A DNA stretch of 64,000 nucleotides from Croceibacterium sp. TMG7-5b_MA50 (GCF_039830145.1 NZ_CP156083.1:1-64000); one strand, 5' to 3'. Counted from the first letter of the stretch, positions 8,010 through 17,275 are shown. Translations and numbers: made by a program. Notes: a model not told the origin generated them from the sequence alone.

Positions 8010-8678
8010 ATGCCGACACTCGCGCTGCTGCACACGTCACCCGTGCTCGCCCCCATGTTCAACGAACTGGCCGCGAAGATCGCGCCGGGGGTGCGCGTGC
8101 TGCATTTCGTGGACGAGAGCCTCATCAAGAACACGATCGCGGCCAACCGGCTGGAAAAGCCGACCATGCGCCGGCTGATCGACCTGGTGGGATCGACCTT
8201 CGACGCGGGCGCGGACGTGACGCTGGTCACCTGTTCCAGCGTCGGCCCGGCGGTGGAAATGGCGGCGGCGCTGCATGACCAGCCGGTGCTGCGCGTCGAT
8301 CGCCCCATGGCCGAACAGGCGGTCGCCACGGGTGCGCGGATCGGCGTGCTGGCGACGCTGCCCACCACACTCGCCCCCACGGCCGACCTGGTGCGCCGGG
8401 TGGCGGTCGAGCAGGGCAGAGAGGTCGAGATCGTGGAGCATCTGTGCGACGGCGCGTTCGAGGCGGTGATGGCCGGCGACGGCGCCACGCATGACCGCAT
8501 CGTGGCCGACGCGCTGACGGGCGCGATGCAGGGCATGGACGTCATCGTGCTGGCGCAGGCATCCATGGCCCGCGTGCTGCAGACCCTGCCCGACGGGGCG
8601 GTGGCGGCGCCGGTCCTGTCCAGTCCCGAAAGCGGCTTCACCCGCGCGGCCGAGGTGCTGGCCGGTCTGCCCCGATGA
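8010..8678 (+). CDS. Asp/Glu/hydantoin racemase family protein
   Basis: The 222-residue protein fits the aspartate/glutamate racemase superfamily: 'LALLHTSPVLAPMFNEL', 'VTLVTCSSVGPAVE' with Cys75, 'RIGVLATLPTTLAPT' and 'MDVIVLAQASMARVL'. Classical racemases use two Cys; here the second position is Ala184 in 'LAQASM', so a one-Cys decarboxylase or isomerase activity is as likely as racemization. The start at 8010 has a strong GGAGAGG site and replaces a longer reading without family-like sequence. It overlaps the ACS-type transporter gene by ATGA, so the substrate is probably an imported organic or sugar acid. Confidence 0.7.
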   Translation: MPTLALLHTSPVLAPMFNELAAKIAPGVRVLHFVDESLIKNTIAANRLEKPTMRRLIDLVGSTFDAGADVTLVTCSSVGPAVEMAAALHDQPVLRVDRPMAEQAVATGARIGVLATLPTTLAPTADLVRRVAVEQGREVEIVEHLCDGAFEAVMAGDGATHDRIVADALTGAMQGMDVIVLAQASMARVLQTLPDGAVAAPVLSSPESGFTRAAEVLAGLPR

Positions 8679-9937
8679 AGAAGCGGCATGTCGCGCTGGG
8701 TTTCCTGGCGGCGCTGTCGGTCATCACCTTCATCGACCGGATGGCGATCGCCGTCACCGGGCCGACGATCCAGCGCGATCTGAACATCACGCCCGAACAA
8801 TGGGGCTGGGTGCTCAGCGCCTATGTCATCGCCTATGCGGTGTTCGAGGTGCCGTCGGGCGCGATGGGTGACCGGCACGGCTATCGCAAGGAACTGACCC
8901 GGATCACCGTGTGGTGGTCGTTCTTCACTGCGGCGACCGCATTGTGCCGCAATTTCTGGCAGCTGACCGCGGCCCGGTTCCTGTTCGGCCTCGGCGCGGC
9001 GGGCGCATACCCCAACATGTCGGGCGTGCTGTACCGCTGGCTGCCGGCGCGCGAACGGGCGCGGGGGCAAGGGGTGATCTGGTCCGCCAGCCGCCTGGGC
9101 GGCGCGCTGGCGCCGCTGGTGCTGGTGCCGATGAACGGTGCGCTGGGCTGGCAGGCGGTGTTCGTGATCCTGGGCGTGGTGGGCGCGTTGTGGAGCATCG
9201 CCTGGTGGCGCTGGTACCACGACCGCCCGGCCGACCAGCCCGGCATCACTCCTGAAGAGGTGGCGGAGATCGGCAGCGACGAGAGCGGCGGACACAGCGG
9301 CACGCCGTGGCGCCGGCTGCTGACCCTGCCGCAGCTCTGGCTGATCTCGCTCGCCTATTGCTTCTACGCCTTCGGCAGCTGGTTCTTCTTCGGCTGGTTC
9401 CCGACCTGGATGGTCAGCGGCGCGGGCTTCACCGTGGCGGAGATGGGCCTGTACGGTTCCATCCCGTTCCTGCTGGGCATCGTCAGCAACCTGGTGGGCG
9501 GCGTGCTGTGCGACCGGCTGGGCCAGCGCATCGGATTGCGCAACGCCTATCGCCTGATCGCCTGCACCTGCCTGACGATCACCGCCGCGCTGCTGTTCGC
9601 CATGAGCCTTGCCACCGGCAAGCTGGCGATCGTGGTGCTGGCAGGCGCCGCTTTCGCCGTCATGGACCTGATGCTGCCCGCCGCCTGGGCGATGTGCATG
9701 TCGATCGGCGGGCGGTACGGCGGCACGGCGACCGGCTTCATGAACACGGCGGGCAACCTCGGCGGCTTCGTCTGCACGGTCGCCATCGGCTACGTCATCG
9801 CGGCGACCGGCAATTACGACGTGCCCGTACGCGGCGTCGCCGCCATGGTGCTGCTATCGGCCGGACTGTTCGCCCTGATCGACTGCACGAAGGGTTTCGA
9901 CCAGAAGACCCCGCCGGCACCGGTGGCGGCGGTGTAG
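8675..9937 (+). CDS. MFS transporter, ACS (anion:cation symporter) type
   Basis: This 420-residue protein has the N-terminal pattern of ACS-family transporters of hexuronates, glucarate or galactonate: 'VITFIDRMAIAVTGPTIQRD', 'WGWVLSAYVIAYAVFEVPSG' and 'GDRHGYRKELT'. Twelve hydrophobic segments with a central charged loop (about 185-215) are visible. The start codon lies inside the end of the racemase-like gene (ATGA overlap), so the two are translationally coupled. It probably imports a sugar acid or related anion for that enzyme; the exact substrate is not determinable here. Confidence 0.8.
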   Translation: MKKRHVALGFLAALSVITFIDRMAIAVTGPTIQRDLNITPEQWGWVLSAYVIAYAVFEVPSGAMGDRHGYRKELTRITVWWSFFTAATALCRNFWQLTAARFLFGLGAAGAYPNMSGVLYRWLPARERARGQGVIWSASRLGGALAPLVLVPMNGALGWQAVFVILGVVGALWSIAWWRWYHDRPADQPGITPEEVAEIGSDESGGHSGTPWRRLLTLPQLWLISLAYCFYAFGSWFFFGWFPTWMVSGAGFTVAEMGLYGSIPFLLGIVSNLVGGVLCDRLGQRIGLRNAYRLIACTCLTITAALLFAMSLATGKLAIVVLAGAAFAVMDLMLPAAWAMCMSIGGRYGGTATGFMNTAGNLGGFVCTVAIGYVIAATGNYDVPVRGVAAMVLLSAGLFALIDCTKGFDQKTPPAPVAAV

Positions 9938-10003
9938 CATTGACTGTGCCGAAGGCCGGTTTGGGTGGAGAGCGGTAGTTGCTTTCTAGCCGCGGCGTCT
10001 TGA

Positions 10004-10030
10004 TCCTCCCCATGCTGCGCATGGGGAGGA
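10004..10030. terminator. Perfect 10-bp stem-loop between convergent genes
   Basis: TCCTCCCCAT, a 7-nt loop and ATGGGGAGGA form a perfect hairpin midway between the convergent ACS transporter and TonB receptor genes. There is no long T-run, so it may be a bidirectional transcription stop or a copy of a dispersed intergenic palindrome. Hairpins of this TCCTCCCC/GGGGAGGA kind recur between sphingomonad genes, which is general knowledge not checked here. Confidence 0.5.
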
Positions 10031-10072
10031 CTGAAGGTCCGCTTCGGAGCGAACCCGGCGCCCGCGCCTCGC

Positions 10073-12649
10073 CTACAGGCTGAAGCGCACGCCGAACTGG
10101 TACGACCGGTCGAGCTGGTTCGACAGAGCGGGGATGCCCGGGTTGTCGTAATACTGGTCGATATAGGACTTCAGGATGTTCACCATGTCGAACTTCAGCG
10201 TGACCCGTTCGGTCAGGGCGTAGGAGGCGGAGAAGTCCAGCGCCTCCCGCGGGGCGATCCAGAAGGTGCGCCCGGCGGCATCCGCCGAATTGGACTGCAC
10301 CGCCCGGCTGCGCCAGTTGTACGAGGCGTAGAGCGACAGCGGCCCCCGGTCGTAGATGCCGGTGACGTTGAACGAATGGCGCGACAGCTGGTCCGCCGGC
10401 ACGCGGTTCGCCTGACCCTGCACCTCCAGCGCGCTGTCCACGAAGGTGTAGGCGCCGCGCACGCCCAGCCCGCTGAGGATGCCGGGCAGGAAGTCGAAGA
10501 ATTGCTGGTACGATGCCTCCACCCCGCGGATGCGCCCGTCATTGGCGTTGCGCGGGCGGTTGATGAGGAACACCTGCCCGTCAATCGTCTCCTCGTCCCG
10601 GAATTCCTGGATGAAGCCGTTCACGTCCTTCTGGAACAGCGACACGGCGATGTAATCCGCATCGTTGAAGTAATATTCCAGCGACAGGTCGTACTGGTCC
10701 GCCTCCGTCGCGCGCAAATCCGGGTTGCCGCCGCTGCCGGTGAGGTTCGGCACGCTCAGCACCAAAGCGGGCGACAATTGGCCGAATTCGGGCCGGGTCA
10801 TCGCCTTGGAATAGGCGAGGCGCAGGAACAGGTCGGGCGTGAAGCTGGCGCGGACGTTCACCGATGGCAGCCAGTTGGTGTAGGGCGATCCGCCCGCGAT
10901 CTGTTCCAGCACGCCGGCCGCGTTGCGCTGGTACACGCGCTGCACGCCGTCGGTCCGCACCGCGCGCAGGCCCAGATTGCCGTCGATCGGCAACGTGCCC
11001 GCGTCGAAGGCGAACTGCGCCTGGACATATCCCGCCAGCGTCTTTTCCCGGTAGTCGTAATTGCCGGTCAGCGGGAACTCTGGATCCTCCAGCGGCTGGT
11101 TCGCCAATTGCCGGGTAAAGCGCTTGTCATCGAGGTAGATGTCGTTGATCGCCAGCCATTGATTGGTGGAGGCGCGCTGCCCGCCGCGGAACAGCCGGTC
11201 GGGCGTCGGCTCCGCCACATTGGCGAAGGGCTGCGCCAGCGTGACGTTGCGGCTGACGCTGTAGACATCGTAGATCGCGCGGTGATCGGTCCAGCGCGCG
11301 CCCGCCAGCAGGGCGGTGATCGGGCCGCCATCGACCTCGTACTTGACGTCGAACCGGGCTGACGGCTGCTTGCCCGATGCATCTGTGGCGAGGTCGTTGT
11401 ACGATGCCGCGCCATAGGCGGCGGGATCGGTCAGGTTGACGCCGCTGGTGGTGAAGTCGGGCGCCACGCCCCCCAGGTCGATCCCCGCCTCCGCCGCGCG
11501 GGTGTTGACCACGATGCTGCGCGAATAGAACGGCCCGCGGCTGTCGGTGTAGGCGAACTGGCCCGACACCAGCCACGGCCCGCTCTCCCACTCCGCGCTG
11601 ATCGCGCCGTGATACGTGTCGTACGGGTTCTCCGTCGCGCCGGTCTGCGAACGGAGCAGCGGGTTCACGTAGCTGTAGGTGTCGGGGATGGCGGTCCCCG
11701 GCTTGAACGCCCCCACCGCGCCGCCGCGCGTCTGCCCGTCGGTCTGCACGGTCAGCTGCTGCGTCGCCGACCGGCCGTTGGAATGGGTGTAGAGCCCGTC
11801 CAGCGACAGGGTGAATTCGGGCACCGGGCGCCACTGGACGGAGGAATAGAGCGCCGCGCGGGTGCGCTCGCCCGTCTCGTACCGGGCGCGCACCTGGCCG
11901 GGGATCGTCACCCGGTCCGCCGCCTGCCCGCGCACCCCGTTGCCGTTCACGTCGAACAAAGCGGTGTTATCGGCATAGGCGTTGGTGGAGGTCTGGTAGC
12001 CGGCGGAGTAGAAATCCTCGTACTGACCGCCGACCATCAGGCCCAGCTCGCCCGAACCGACCTGCACGATGTCCGACACGATCGCCGACAGGCGCGGGGC
12101 CGCCCGGTCGGAGAACTCCGAATAGCTGGCGGTGGCGGTGGCGGCGAGATGGAACCCGTCATGGTCGAAGGCGCGCGCGGTGCGGATGTTGATGAGGCCG
12201 CCAAGCCCGCCCTCGATCTGGTCGGAGGTCGCGGTCTTGAACACGTCCACGCCCGACAGCAGGTCGGCCGAGAAGTCGAGCAGCAGGGCGGAGCGGTTGG
12301 TGGTGGAGAAGATCTGCCGGTCATTGACCGTGGTCATCACCTGCTTCAGCCCCTTCACGACATAGGCATTGCCTTCGCCACGGGTGTTGCGGGCGACCTG
12401 CACGCCGGGGATGCGTTGCAGCGTTTCGGCGATGTTGGTGTCGGGCAGGCGGCCCAGATCCTCCGCCAGGATGGAGTCCTGGATCTGGTCGGAATTGCGC
12501 TTCGCCTGCGCCGAATTGGCCAGCGTCGCGCGAATGCCGGTGACGACGATCTCGTTCCCGGTGGCGGGCGGGGCATCCTGCGCGATGGCGGGCACGGCGC
12601 AGGTGGTCAGCAGGGCGGTGGCGCCCAGCAGGTCCCTGTTGGTCAGCAT
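10073..12649 (-). CDS. TonB-dependent receptor (glycan-locus type)
   Basis: This 858-residue outer-membrane receptor has a signal peptide (about 1-23), the TonB box 'EIVVTGIRA' near residue 33, and a plug domain with 'DTNIAETLQRIPGVQVARN' and 'EGGLGGLINIRT'. A 22-strand-type barrel follows, ending in Phe-Ser-Leu. It belongs to the TIGR01782-like group common in Xanthomonas, Caulobacter and sphingomonads, which import oligosaccharides. A GGGAGAGAG site precedes the start. It is the last gene of the operon running from the aldo-keto reductase (18298) through mutarotase and GH2, so its ligand is probably a deoxy-sugar-containing oligosaccharide. Confidence 0.9.
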   Translation of the reverse strand: MLTNRDLLGATALLTTCAVPAIAQDAPPATGNEIVVTGIRATLANSAQAKRNSDQIQDSILAEDLGRLPDTNIAETLQRIPGVQVARNTRGEGNAYVVKGLKQVMTTVNDRQIFSTTNRSALLLDFSADLLSGVDVFKTATSDQIEGGLGGLINIRTARAFDHDGFHLAATATASYSEFSDRAAPRLSAIVSDIVQVGSGELGLMVGGQYEDFYSAGYQTSTNAYADNTALFDVNGNGVRGQAADRVTIPGQVRARYETGERTRAALYSSVQWRPVPEFTLSLDGLYTHSNGRSATQQLTVQTDGQTRGGAVGAFKPGTAIPDTYSYVNPLLRSQTGATENPYDTYHGAISAEWESGPWLVSGQFAYTDSRGPFYSRSIVVNTRAAEAGIDLGGVAPDFTTSGVNLTDPAAYGAASYNDLATDASGKQPSARFDVKYEVDGGPITALLAGARWTDHRAIYDVYSVSRNVTLAQPFANVAEPTPDRLFRGGQRASTNQWLAINDIYLDDKRFTRQLANQPLEDPEFPLTGNYDYREKTLAGYVQAQFAFDAGTLPIDGNLGLRAVRTDGVQRVYQRNAAGVLEQIAGGSPYTNWLPSVNVRASFTPDLFLRLAYSKAMTRPEFGQLSPALVLSVPNLTGSGGNPDLRATEADQYDLSLEYYFNDADYIAVSLFQKDVNGFIQEFRDEETIDGQVFLINRPRNANDGRIRGVEASYQQFFDFLPGILSGLGVRGAYTFVDSALEVQGQANRVPADQLSRHSFNVTGIYDRGPLSLYASYNWRSRAVQSNSADAAGRTFWIAPREALDFSASYALTERVTLKFDMVNILKSYIDQYYDNPGIPALSNQLDRSYQFGVRFSL

Positions 12650-12687
12650 TGTCTCTCTCCCTTTTGTTCTTGTGGGGCGCGGGCCGG

Positions 12688-15600
12688 TTATTCCAGCCGC
12701 ACGGAATCGATCGCAGTGGCGGGGCCGGGGTCGAGCCGCAGCTCCAGCCGGTAGCGGCCCGCATTGACGAAGCCGGGGGTCTGCAGCGCCAGTTCCTGCC
12801 AGTCGGCGCCGGGGGTCAGGCTGACCAGCATGGTGGCGACGGCGATGCCGCTGTCGTCCACCAGCGCCAATTGCCCGCTGCGCGCGCCTTCGGCCTGGTA
12901 GCGCAGGGTGGCGGTGCGGCGGCCGGCGGCGCCGGTCTCCACCGTCCAGCCGATACCCGCCGCGCCATCGGCCAGCGCGACATAGCCGGGGCCGGAATGG
13001 CCGCGCAGCCGGGTGTCGATGGCGCCACCGGTCCGCTCCACCCCGTCGGCCTCCGCCTCGTTCAGGGTCCGGTCGCGGGCGAAGGTGAAATTGCCGGGCG
13101 TGTAGGGGCTGGGCAAATCGCGGCGGATCAGCGTGGGGCGGCCGAACGGCACGTCGGCCCGCTGCCCCGCCGCCACCCGGCGCATGGCGAAGGTCACGGG
13201 GGTGGTCGTGCCCCGCCGGTCGATCATCGCGGCGGCGAGGTCGGTCGCCTGCCAGCCGTCGGGCACCGTGCCATCGGTCAGCGCCTGATACAGCACCACG
13301 TCCACCGCCGGGAACAGCGTCGCCATGTCGTCGCGCTCGCGGAGCGGGCGGATCACCTCGCTGTCCAGCAGGGCCGGGGGCAGGGTGGTCCAGTTCAGGC
13401 CCGGCGCGGCGGGGGCGCCATTGTCGGCGAAGCGGTCCAGCACGGCGGCATCCGCCCCGTGGAATGCACGCAACAGGTCGCTGCCCGGCAGGCCGTCCGA
13501 CTGGACCGGCGGCAGCACCGCCCGGTCCACCGGCGTGACCGCGATGGCGGAGATCACCGCCTGCCCCGCGCGCACTTCAGGGAAATGGACCCGCAGCTCG
13601 CCGCCGGTGACGTCCGCCTCCACCGTGCGGACCAGCGCGCGGTTGAAGCCGGCTTCCCCAAAGATATCGAGGTCGTCGATCAGCGTGGTGCCGTTCACCG
13701 CCACGTCGAACACGCGCCAGCCGCGCGCGTCGATCCCGGCGCGGCCGTACCACGGCTCCACGAAGTGCAGCTCCACGCGGTAGCGGCCGTCGGGCACGCT
13801 GAAGCGGTATTGCAGCCGGTCTCGGCCATAGCGGATGGCGGTGTAGAGGCCGGGCGCATCGCTGCCCGCGACGGGATCGAACACCGGGCGCCGGCTGCCG
13901 AGCAGCGGGTCGAGGCCCGGATGCTCCCCGGCCCAGCTCTGCCAGCCCCAGCGGCGGTCGGCGTCCCAGATGGCGTCGCCCTGCCAGACATGCCCGGCAG
14001 GATCGACCACGCGGTTGCCGCCGGCATTGACGCGGTACAGCGCAGGATCGCGGACATCGGGCGCAGGCGGTGCGGGTGGTGGCGTCACACCGGGCGCGGG
14101 CGGCAGATTGTGCAGCGTAATTACGTCGCTGGCGGCCGATTTGCCGTCCAGCACGCAATCGGCGCGCAGCGTGGCATAGCGCACCGGCACCTCGTTCCAG
14201 ACGAAGCGCCCGTCCGCGTCGCGTTCCCGCCGGCCCAGCGGCACGGCGCCCGCCGCATCGTTGAACAGGTCCACCGCCGGGCAATTGGAATAGACCTCAA
14301 TGCCGGAGTAAGTGCCCGCCTGCTGCCAGCGGTCGGGCCAGCTATGCGACACGATATAGGCCATCGGCGCGTCGGAGGCCGGCACGTTCAGCGCGCGGTA
14401 CATGTAGAACGCATCCGTGGGCTCGCCCCACAGGGTCATCAGCCCCTTGTTGTTGGCGGGGCCGATATGATCGAGCGGGCGCACCCCGTCCCAGATCTGC
14501 GTGCCGTCGCCGCGCATCGGGCGGCCGGGGTTCTCGTGCGTGCCGAGCAGCCAGTGGAAATAGCCGATCGCCCGGTCGCCGACGCTGTTCGCCAGCCGCG
14601 CCTTCAGGTGCATTAGGTTCGTGAAGTGCTCCTCCGACGTGGGCGGCTGGGCGCGGTGGGGCGCCTCGTCATGCAGGCCCAGCGAACGCCAGCCGCCGAA
14701 TTCGCCGACCAGCCCCTGCTTCGCCAGCTCGGCGGCGAATTGGGTGGGGTCGCCGCCATAGGTGCCGGACCAGTTCTGCGGCACGTTCCAGTCCGCGCCC
14801 TCGCCGCCGTTGCAGGTGACGACCAGCCGGCTGGTGGAGGCGGTCGGGTCCAGTTCGCGGATCAGCGCCACCATCTCGCCCGCGAAGGGGGCGGGCAGGC
14901 GGCTTTCGTTCTGCAGGCCCCACAGGAACACCGCCGGATTGTTCCGCCGTTCGCGCACCCAATCGGCCAGCAGGGTGCGGAAATTGTCACGAAATGCCTG
15001 GTTGTCGAACCAGATGTGGGCGCTGAATTGCGGCCACCACATCGTGCCGCCCTCCGCCAGCTTCTGCCCGTAGCGGAGGTTGTGCGGGTAATGCGCGTCG
15101 CGCCAGGCGTTGAACCCGGCGGCGCGCGCCTGCGCCACGCGAGCATCGACCTGTTCGGGGGCGAAGGCGTGCGATCCGCCCAGCAGATGCTCGTATTCGG
15201 CGACCCCGCGCAGGAACAGCGGGTCGCCATTCACCAGCAGGCGGCGCTGACCGGCCTCGTCAGACACGATGCGGACGTCGCGGATGCCGAAGGGGGTGGC
15301 GCTCTCGTCGATGACGGTGTGGCCTTCGCGCAGCCGCACGCGCAAAGTGTGGAGGTAGGGGTCGGCGGGCGACCACAGGCGCGGGCGGGCGATGGCGGGC
15401 AGGGGCCGGTCGGCGGTGAGTTCCTGCCCCGGCGCCAGCGTCTCGCGGAAGCGGGTGGCGGCAACCTCCCGGCCATCCTTGTCGACCAGCGCCAGCTCGA
15501 CCTCGACATTGCGGGCCCGGTCGGTGCGGTTCTGCAATTCCACCCGGCCGGTCAGCTGCGCGGCGTCGCGGGTGATCGCGTCGGGGGCGCCCCAGGCATA

Positions 15601-16200
15601 GGCGCCGTGCGGGCGGACGCGGACGGCGTGGGATCGCACCAGATGCACCGGGCGGAAGATGCCGAAGGGCTGCGACCCTTCGGCAAAGCCGTTCTCCGGC
15701 TGGTCGTCGCCCGACACCCATGGCAGGTCGGTGATGCCCGCCGGGTGATCGACGCGCACGGCGACGGCGTTCTCCCCGCCGCGCACGGCATCGGTGATGT
15801 CCACCTCCCACCCGGTCAGCCCGCCGGCATGGCGGCCGACCTCCCGCCCGTTGACCCAGACGGTGGCGTAGCTGTTCACCCCTTCGAACCGCAGCGCGAT
15901 CCGCTCGTCCCCGGCGGGCGCAGCGATGGGCAAGGCGGTGCGGTACCATGCGACGCCATGCCGCGCGCCGACGCGCAATTGCCGGTTGTAGTGGTAGCCC
16001 TGCCAATTGTGCGGCACGCCGACGGCCTGCCATTCGGCGGTATCGGCGGAGAGGTAGGCGGCGGCGGGCTGTTCCTGCGCCGTATCGTCGAGCACGACCG
16101 AATGCCACTGCGCCTCTACCGGGCGGCTGTCCTCGGCATGGGCCACGCCAGCCAGCAGGGCAGCGGCGATGAACGCTGCGATCCGCACCAGCAGCGCCAT
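12688..16200 (-). CDS. GH2-family glycoside hydrolase with malectin domain, exported
   Basis: The ATG at 16200 gives 1170 residues with a signal peptide (about 1-22). In order: a jelly-roll sugar-binding domain (about 30-190), an Ig-like domain (190-305), and a TIM barrel (about 310-600) with acid/base Glu432 in 'FLWGLQNESR' and nucleophile Glu500 in 'GLVGEFGG'. A Pro-rich linker (700-715), a malectin-like carbohydrate-binding domain (about 720-890, 'YRVNAGGNRVVDPAGHVWQ') and a further beta-rich tail follow. GH2 covers beta-galactosidases, beta-glucuronidases and beta-mannosidases; the substrate is open. The start overlaps the mutarotase stop (TGATG). A longer reading to 16485 overlaps the mutarotase and is rejected. 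Confidence 0.85.
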   Translation of the reverse strand: MALLVRIAAFIAAALLAGVAHAEDSRPVEAQWHSVVLDDTAQEQPAAAYLSADTAEWQAVGVPHNWQGYHYNRQLRVGARHGVAWYRTALPIAAPAGDERIALRFEGVNSYATVWVNGREVGRHAGGLTGWEVDITDAVRGGENAVAVRVDHPAGITDLPWVSGDDQPENGFAEGSQPFGIFRPVHLVRSHAVRVRPHGAYAWGAPDAITRDAAQLTGRVELQNRTDRARNVEVELALVDKDGREVAATRFRETLAPGQELTADRPLPAIARPRLWSPADPYLHTLRVRLREGHTVIDESATPFGIRDVRIVSDEAGQRRLLVNGDPLFLRGVAEYEHLLGGSHAFAPEQVDARVAQARAAGFNAWRDAHYPHNLRYGQKLAEGGTMWWPQFSAHIWFDNQAFRDNFRTLLADWVRERRNNPAVFLWGLQNESRLPAPFAGEMVALIRELDPTASTSRLVVTCNGGEGADWNVPQNWSGTYGGDPTQFAAELAKQGLVGEFGGWRSLGLHDEAPHRAQPPTSEEHFTNLMHLKARLANSVGDRAIGYFHWLLGTHENPGRPMRGDGTQIWDGVRPLDHIGPANNKGLMTLWGEPTDAFYMYRALNVPASDAPMAYIVSHSWPDRWQQAGTYSGIEVYSNCPAVDLFNDAAGAVPLGRRERDADGRFVWNEVPVRYATLRADCVLDGKSAASDVITLHNLPPAPGVTPPPAPPAPDVRDPALYRVNAGGNRVVDPAGHVWQGDAIWDADRRWGWQSWAGEHPGLDPLLGSRRPVFDPVAGSDAPGLYTAIRYGRDRLQYRFSVPDGRYRVELHFVEPWYGRAGIDARGWRVFDVAVNGTTLIDDLDIFGEAGFNRALVRTVEADVTGGELRVHFPEVRAGQAVISAIAVTPVDRAVLPPVQSDGLPGSDLLRAFHGADAAVLDRFADNGAPAAPGLNWTTLPPALLDSEVIRPLRERDDMATLFPAVDVVLYQALTDGTVPDGWQATDLAAAMIDRRGTTTPVTFAMRRVAAGQRADVPFGRPTLIRRDLPSPYTPGNFTFARDRTLNEAEADGVERTGGAIDTRLRGHSGPGYVALADGAAGIGWTVETGAAGRRTATLRYQAEGARSGQLALVDDSGIAVATMLVSLTPGADWQELALQTPGFVNAGRYRLELRLDPGPATAIDSVRLE

Positions 16201-16550
16201 CAGTCGGTGTGCTCCGTCAGGCGGAAGATCCGCTCCATCGGGTGCCACGTGCCGTCCGGCCCGGCGGCGGGGATCGGTTGCTGGAACGCCTTCATCTTCG
16301 CCACCCAGGCGATCACCGCCGGGTTCGCGGCATCGGCGGCGGCCTTCGCCTCGTCCGAATAGCTGTCGTCCGCCTCGATCACCATGAACAGTCGGTTGCC
16401 CGCGCGGTAGATCTCCATCTGGGTGATCCCGGCATCGCGGATCGACCGGCTGACGGCGGGGTCGGTGTTGCCGACCCGGTGCCAATGTTCATATTCGGCG
16501 ATCAGCGCGGCATCGTCGACCAGGTCCAGCGCCAGGCAGATGCGGGTCAC
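16200..16550 (-). CDS. rhaM: L-rhamnose/L-fucose mutarotase (DUF718 family)
   Basis: The GTG start at 16550 overlaps the SDR stop as GTGA and gives 116 residues, about the family's usual length. Visible family features are 'ALDLVDDAALIAEYEHWHR' (with Tyr20, His22 and His24), 'DAGITQMEIYRAGNRLFMV' and the C-terminal 'WHPMERIFRL'. Enzymes of this ferredoxin-like fold interconvert anomers of L-rhamnose; homologues in the Xanthomonas L-fucose pathway act on L-fucose. It sits between the SDR dehydrogenase and the GH2 enzyme, so it probably feeds released deoxy-sugar to the aldo-keto reductase. The choice between rhamnose and fucose cannot be made from sequence. Confidence 0.85.
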   Translation of the reverse strand: MTRICLALDLVDDAALIAEYEHWHRVGNTDPAVSRSIRDAGITQMEIYRAGNRLFMVIEADDSYSDEAKAAADAANPAVIAWVAKMKAFQQPIPAAGPDGTWHPMERIFRLTEHTD

Positions 16551-17275
16551 GAATTGCTCCACCCGCCGTCGATCACGTTGACCGTCCCGGTGGTGTAGGA
16601 TGACAGGTCGCTGGCAAGGTACAGCGCCAGTTCCGCGATCTCCTTCGTGCTGCCGAGGCGACCCATCGGCTGGCGCGCCACGAAGTCGGCCCGCGCCTTC
16701 TCCGCATCGCCCGTCGCCGCCATCCGGTCGTTCAGCGAAGGGGACTGCACGGTGCCCGGGCAGATCGCGTTGCAGCGGATGCCGTCGCCCACGAAATCCT
16801 GCGCGACCGACTTGGTAAGGCCGATCACCGCCGCCTTCGACGCACAATAGACGAAGCGGTTGGGCACCGCGATCACCGACCCGGCGACCGACGACATGTT
16901 GACGATCGACCCGCCGCCCCCTTCGATCATGCCCGGCAGCACCGCGCGGATCAGGCGGTAGGCGGAGCGGACATTGAGGTCGAAGGAGAAGTCGAAATCC
17001 GCCTCCTCCGTCGTCAGGATGGTGCCCGCATGGACGAAGCCGGCACAGTTGAACAGGATGTCCACCGGGCCGACGTCACCGGCGAAGCGCGCGATGGCAT
17101 CGCCGTCGGTCAGGTCCAGCACATGCGTCTCGCACCCGTCCAGCGTGGCGAGCGTGTCCGCGTTGATGTCGGCGGCGATCACGCGCGCGCCTTCCGCCAC
17201 GAACAGTTCGGCACTGGCGCGGCCGATGCCCTGGCCGGCGGCGGTGATGATGGCGGTCTTGCCCTGGAGGCGCAT
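16547..17275 (-). CDS. SDR dehydrogenase, probable 2-keto-3-deoxy-L-fuconate/L-rhamnonate dehydrogenase
   Basis: The 242-residue protein is a classical short-chain dehydrogenase: cofactor motif 'TAAGQGIG' (11-18), 'NCAG' (76-79), Asn101, catalytic Ser129, Tyr143 and Lys147 in 'YCASK', and 'CPGTVQSPSL'. The segment after Tyr143 resembles the branch holding 2-keto-3-deoxy-L-fuconate dehydrogenase of Xanthomonas and the corresponding L-rhamnonate-pathway enzyme (LRA5 type). In that non-phosphorylative route it oxidises C4 of the 2-keto-3-deoxy sugar acid with NAD+. Its neighbours, a mutarotase and an aldose-dehydrogenase-like AKR, fit the pathway. Confidence 0.75.
   Translation of the reverse strand: MRLQGKTAIITAAGQGIGRASAELFVAEGARVIAADINADTLATLDGCETHVLDLTDGDAIARFAGDVGPVDILFNCAGFVHAGTILTTEEADFDFSFDLNVRSAYRLIRAVLPGMIEGGGGSIVNMSSVAGSVIAVPNRFVYCASKAAVIGLTKSVAQDFVGDGIRCNAICPGTVQSPSLNDRMAATGDAEKARADFVARQPMGRLGSTKEIAELALYLASDLSSYTTGTVNVIDGGWSNS

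Noticed and set aside
7753-8040. N-terminal extension of the DUF5060 protein
   Set aside because: The extension crosses the divergent promoter and the start of the racemase-like gene; the internal ATG at 7752 opens a Tat-like signal peptide.
12649-14616. Long open frame of 655 codons antisense to the GH2 gene
   Set aside because: It lies opposite a gene with clear domains, has no recognisable motif, and is the expected by-product of high GC at third codon positions.
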